Source: Bacteroidales bacterium
GTDB taxonomy: Bacteria; Bacteroidota; Bacteroidia; Bacteroidales; Muribaculaceae
Length of the DNA: 17,114 bases
Direction of reading: 5' to 3'
Assembly (NCBI GenBank): GCA_019416285.1
Contig: DXXM01000049.1
Coordinates: forward strand, 1 to 17,114
The notes under the pieces are model-generated. The model ran no database searches. It saw nothing but the letters and a program-made list of their open reading frames with translations, and was not told the DNA's origin. How positions within the stretch are numbered: the first letter of the stretch is position 1; each line of letters opens with the position of its first letter. Position numbers and translations under genes: made by a program. This document shows, one piece after another, positions 15,587 through 17,114 of this stretch.

Positions 15587-15617
15587 CAAAGGTAAGCAAA
15601 TTTTCTCAACGTGCCAA
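15587..15617 (-). promoter_or_regulatory. Promoter of the PurF homologue
   Basis: On the minus strand ATTG (15618-15615) and TACCTTTG (15594-15587) are separated by 20 bases, the usual -33/-7 spacing in Bacteroidota. Transcription would start near 15580. Upstream, the perfect palindrome TCCACGTGGA lies at 15681-15690 and three 6-base TTTAC(A/G) units follow on the plus strand; whether either is an operator is unknown. The rest of 15620-15870 holds nothing I can support. Confidence 0.75.
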
Positions 15618-15878
15618 TGATTTTGAGAGGTGAGATAGTTAAAAAATCGGCACACCGATGGTACGTCGGAAGGAGTTGACTCCACGTGGATTTTACGTTT
15701 ACATTTACATGTGGCTGCGATTGCACGCTGGCGTATTATATTAAGGTATATATGGAGAAGTCGGTTTAATACATCGTCATCACGAAGGATAATAATAGAG
15801 AAAAATAGAACTGAAATTTTGCTATATCACTTAAAAACGCATGAAAACTGTATTTTTTTGAAAAAAAACATAAAAACA

Positions 15879-15910
15879 TTTGGTCGGTAAAAAAAAACAG
15901 CGTACCTTTG
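15879..15910 (+). promoter_or_regulatory. Promoter of tRNA-Lys
   Basis: TTTG (15879-15882), a 20-base spacer, then TACCTTTG (15903-15910): an ideal Bacteroidota sigma-70-type promoter. Transcription would start near 15917, some 27 bases ahead of the tRNA. Confidence 0.88.
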
Positions 15911-15943
15911 CATCGCAATTGAGGGAAACACCTCAGCAAACAA

Positions 15944-16016
15944 GACTCCGTAGCTCAGTTGGTAGAGCAACTGACTCTTAATCAGTGGGTCGAGAGTTCG
16001 AGCCTCTCCGGGGTCA
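15944..16016 (+). tRNA. tRNA-Lys (anticodon CTT)
   Basis: A complete cloverleaf can be drawn. The acceptor stem is GACTCCG/CGGGGTC with one T-G pair and discriminator A16016. The D arm is GCTC-AGTTGGTA-GAGC. The anticodon stem is ACTGA/TCAGT around loop CTCTTAA, giving anticodon CTT. The T arm is GAGAG-TTCGAGC-CTCTC. The CCA end is not encoded (CTAA follows). tRNA-Lys 3' ends are common integration targets, and an integrase gene lies about 500 bases downstream. Confidence 0.97.
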
Positions 16017-16043
16017 CTAAAGGGTCTATCAGACCGACGAATT

Positions 16044-16080
16044 CCTCTGAAAATCAATGATTTTCAGAGGTTTTTCTTTT
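16044..16080 (+). terminator. Terminator of tRNA-Lys
   Basis: A perfect 13-bp inverted repeat, CCTCTGAAAATCA (16044-16056) and TGATTTTCAGAGG (16058-16070), is followed by TTTTTCTTTT. It is a strong intrinsic terminator. Confidence 0.92.
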
Positions 16081-16130
16081 TACCCCACACCCCAATCGGC
16101 GCAGAATATTGAAACTGCGGGTGTGCAAGA

Positions 16131-16416
16131 AGGTGGCAATAAAAATTGCACCTTGTTTTGCCACCTCGAAAGACTCTATTTCATTATTTTTCAAAGATAT
16201 ACGAGAAATATAGCCGTTGGGTGTCTGCCACCTCGCAAGGTGGTTACAGGTGGCAAAGAATAATCCTGAACTTTAGAATAAGCAGGCTTATTAAGCCTAC
16301 AACAAGCACCGTTGCCACCATTTTTAGCTGCCGGTATAGTTAAAAAATGTTATGCAAAGGTGGCAATTTGAGGTGGCAATTCAACATTATTCGTTGAATT
16401 GGTCGTTTTGCCACCT
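16131..16416. repeat. Cluster of AGGTGGCAA motifs in both orientations (candidate integrase arm sites)
   Basis: Exact AGGTGGCAA occurs on the plus strand at 16131, 16248, 16358 and 16371, and as TTGCCACCT at 16158 and 16408. One-mismatch copies lie at 16225 (CTGCCACCT) and 16312 (TTGCCACCA), and partial ones at 16146 (TTGCACCT) and 16238 (AGGTGGTTA). Further symmetry includes AGGCTTA/TAAGCCT at 16284-16298 and CAATTCAAC/GTTGAATTG at 16377-16401, the latter nested inside the last AGGTGGCAA/TTGCCACCT pair. The 16081-16513 gap holds this array and the integrase promoter; I see no convincing gene in it. The function as recombinase or excisionase sites is inferred. Confidence 0.75.
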
Positions 16417-16455
16417 CGCAACCCCGGATATTTCATTTGTCCTTCGGATGTGCAG

Positions 16456-16487
16456 TTTGTGTACCCGAGAAAAAATTTGTATCTTTA
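16456..16487 (+). promoter_or_regulatory. Promoter of the integrase gene
   Basis: TTTG (16456-16459), a 20-base spacer, then TATCTTTA (16480-16487), one base off TAnnTTTG. The start near 16495 gives a short leader to the ATG at 16514. The box lies about 40 bases from the last AGGTGGCAA copy, so proteins bound there could affect it. Confidence 0.7.
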
Positions 16488-16513
16488 GTTTAACCATTAA
16501 AGCCACAAGTCAA

Positions 16514-17114
16514 ATGAAATTATCCAACGAGAGCTACTTCTCACTGAACTTCATGGTCAGGAGAAGCCGCCCCAACAAAGAGGGCGAATTTCCCATTCTG
16601 CTGCGAATAACGATGAATGGGCAACGTGCGGAGGTATATACCAACCGGTATATAGCTCCCAACAACTGGGATGCGTCCAAAGGTCAGTCGAAAGGCAAGA
16701 CCAAGAAGGACCTTGAACTGAACCGCTACCTTGACACCATCCGTACCAAGATATGCGAAATACACAACCAGCTCGTCATGCGCGATGAGATGGTCAATCC
16801 CGACACTCTGAAAAAGGCATTCCTCGGCAAGCTGCAAAAGCCGACGATGCTCTGCGAGGCGTTCCGCGAACTCAACAAGAAGGTAAAGGACCGCAACGAG
16901 CGTGGTGACATCTGCGAGGGTACGCGCCTGCGCTGGGAGCGATGCGTCAAGTATCTGGAGGAATTTCTCATCGACAAGCACGATGTGAAAGATATTCCGA
17001 TGAATAAACTGACATCCGGAATGGTTGACGACTTCGAGCATTTCCTGCGCATAAAGAAGGGTTGCGCCAACAACGCCGCCGTCCGTTATATCCGCTATCT
17101 CAAAAGCGTTATAC
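16514..17114 (+). CDS. Tyrosine recombinase/integrase, N-terminal part (runs off window)
   Basis: The first 200 residues of a site-specific tyrosine recombinase of the Bacteroidota mobile-element type; the frame is open to the window end. Residues 1 to about 90 resemble the Arm DNA-binding domain (SLNFMVRRSRPNKEGEFPI, LRITMNGQRAEVYTNRYI, APNNWDASKGQ), which binds short arm-type sites. Residues about 112-200 resemble the SAM-like core-binding domain (FRELNKKVKDRNERG, TRLRWERCVKYLEEFL, VDDFEHFLRIKKG). The catalytic domain with the Arg-His-Arg-Tyr residues lies beyond the window, so activity cannot be judged. The ATG at 16514 follows a good promoter, and the protein begins MKLSNESYF as expected for the family. 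It would integrate and excise the element next to tRNA-Lys. Confidence 0.9.
   Translation, partial: MKLSNESYFSLNFMVRRSRPNKEGEFPILLRITMNGQRAEVYTNRYIAPNNWDASKGQSKGKTKKDLELNRYLDTIRTKICEIHNQLVMRDEMVNPDTLKKAFLGKLQKPTMLCEAFRELNKKVKDRNERGDICEGTRLRWERCVKYLEEFLIDKHDVKDIPMNKLTSGMVDDFEHFLRIKKGCANNAAVRYIRYLKSVI

Larger units (their letters stand above)
16017..17114 (+). mobile_element. Edge of a putative integrative element next to tRNA-Lys
   Basis: Downstream of tRNA-Lys come a gene-free 430-base stretch full of repeated inverted motifs and then an integrase gene transcribed away from the tRNA, the usual layout at one end of a tRNA-targeted genomic island, prophage or conjugative transposon. The exact attachment core and the far end are not visible. 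The left boundary is set to the base after the tRNA and is approximate. Confidence 0.6.

Noticed and set aside
15545..15685. 47-residue N-terminal extension of the PurF homologue, which might hide a processed Cys
   Set aside because: The extension crosses the promoter, has no Cys at the junction to the domain (the preceding residues are RKLT), and is not purine-enzyme-like.
16057..16343. Small frames in the region between tRNA-Lys and the integrase
   Set aside because: They cross the tRNA terminator and the inverted motif array, resemble no protein I know and lack a promoter of their own.

Overview
The window reads as a chromosomal stretch of a member of the order Bacteroidales, most likely a fairly GC-rich gut lineage such as Muribaculaceae; the family-level placement is inference, since no rRNA or other strong taxonomic marker is present. 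The evidence is Bacteroidota-type promoters (TAnnTTTG boxes) ahead of most transcription units, A-rich leaders without Shine-Dalgarno sequences, a fused SecDF, a DUF4492-cydA-cydB cluster, DUF4369/TlpA and DUF3298 lipoproteins, and an Arm-domain tyrosine integrase of the Bacteroides type.

Layout. 1-2640: a DUF3298 lipoprotein, an intergenic array of degenerate 20-bp repeats, an M18 aminopeptidase, and a 21-bp perfect inverted repeat acting as a two-way terminator. 2640-5899: minus-strand operon DUF4492-cydA-cydB for a cytochrome bd quinol oxidase, with 7-bp repeats in the spacer ahead of cydA. 5970-7140: a plus-strand thioredoxin-fold lipoprotein with its own promoter and terminator. 7158-10275: a 9-bp tandem array, then secDF on the minus strand. 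10411-14056: a plus-strand operon of two tandem paralogous lipoproteins of unknown function and a PagL-like outer-membrane barrel, closed by a 45-bp-arm imperfect inverted repeat. 14102-15617: a PurF homologue on the minus strand whose glutaminase domain has lost its nucleophilic cysteine. 15879-16080: tRNA-Lys(CTT) with a clear promoter and terminator. 16081-17114: the apparent edge of an integrated element, with many copies of AGGTGGCAA in both orientations and the first 200 codons of a tyrosine integrase running off the window.

Most genes up to 16 kb are core envelope, respiration, secretion and nucleotide functions. The accessory parts are the lipoprotein-lipoprotein-PagL operon and the tRNA-Lys-proximal element. 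The points most worth a second look are the degenerate glutaminase of the PurF homologue, the dense AGGTGGCAA array in front of the integrase, and the three-gene envelope operon.
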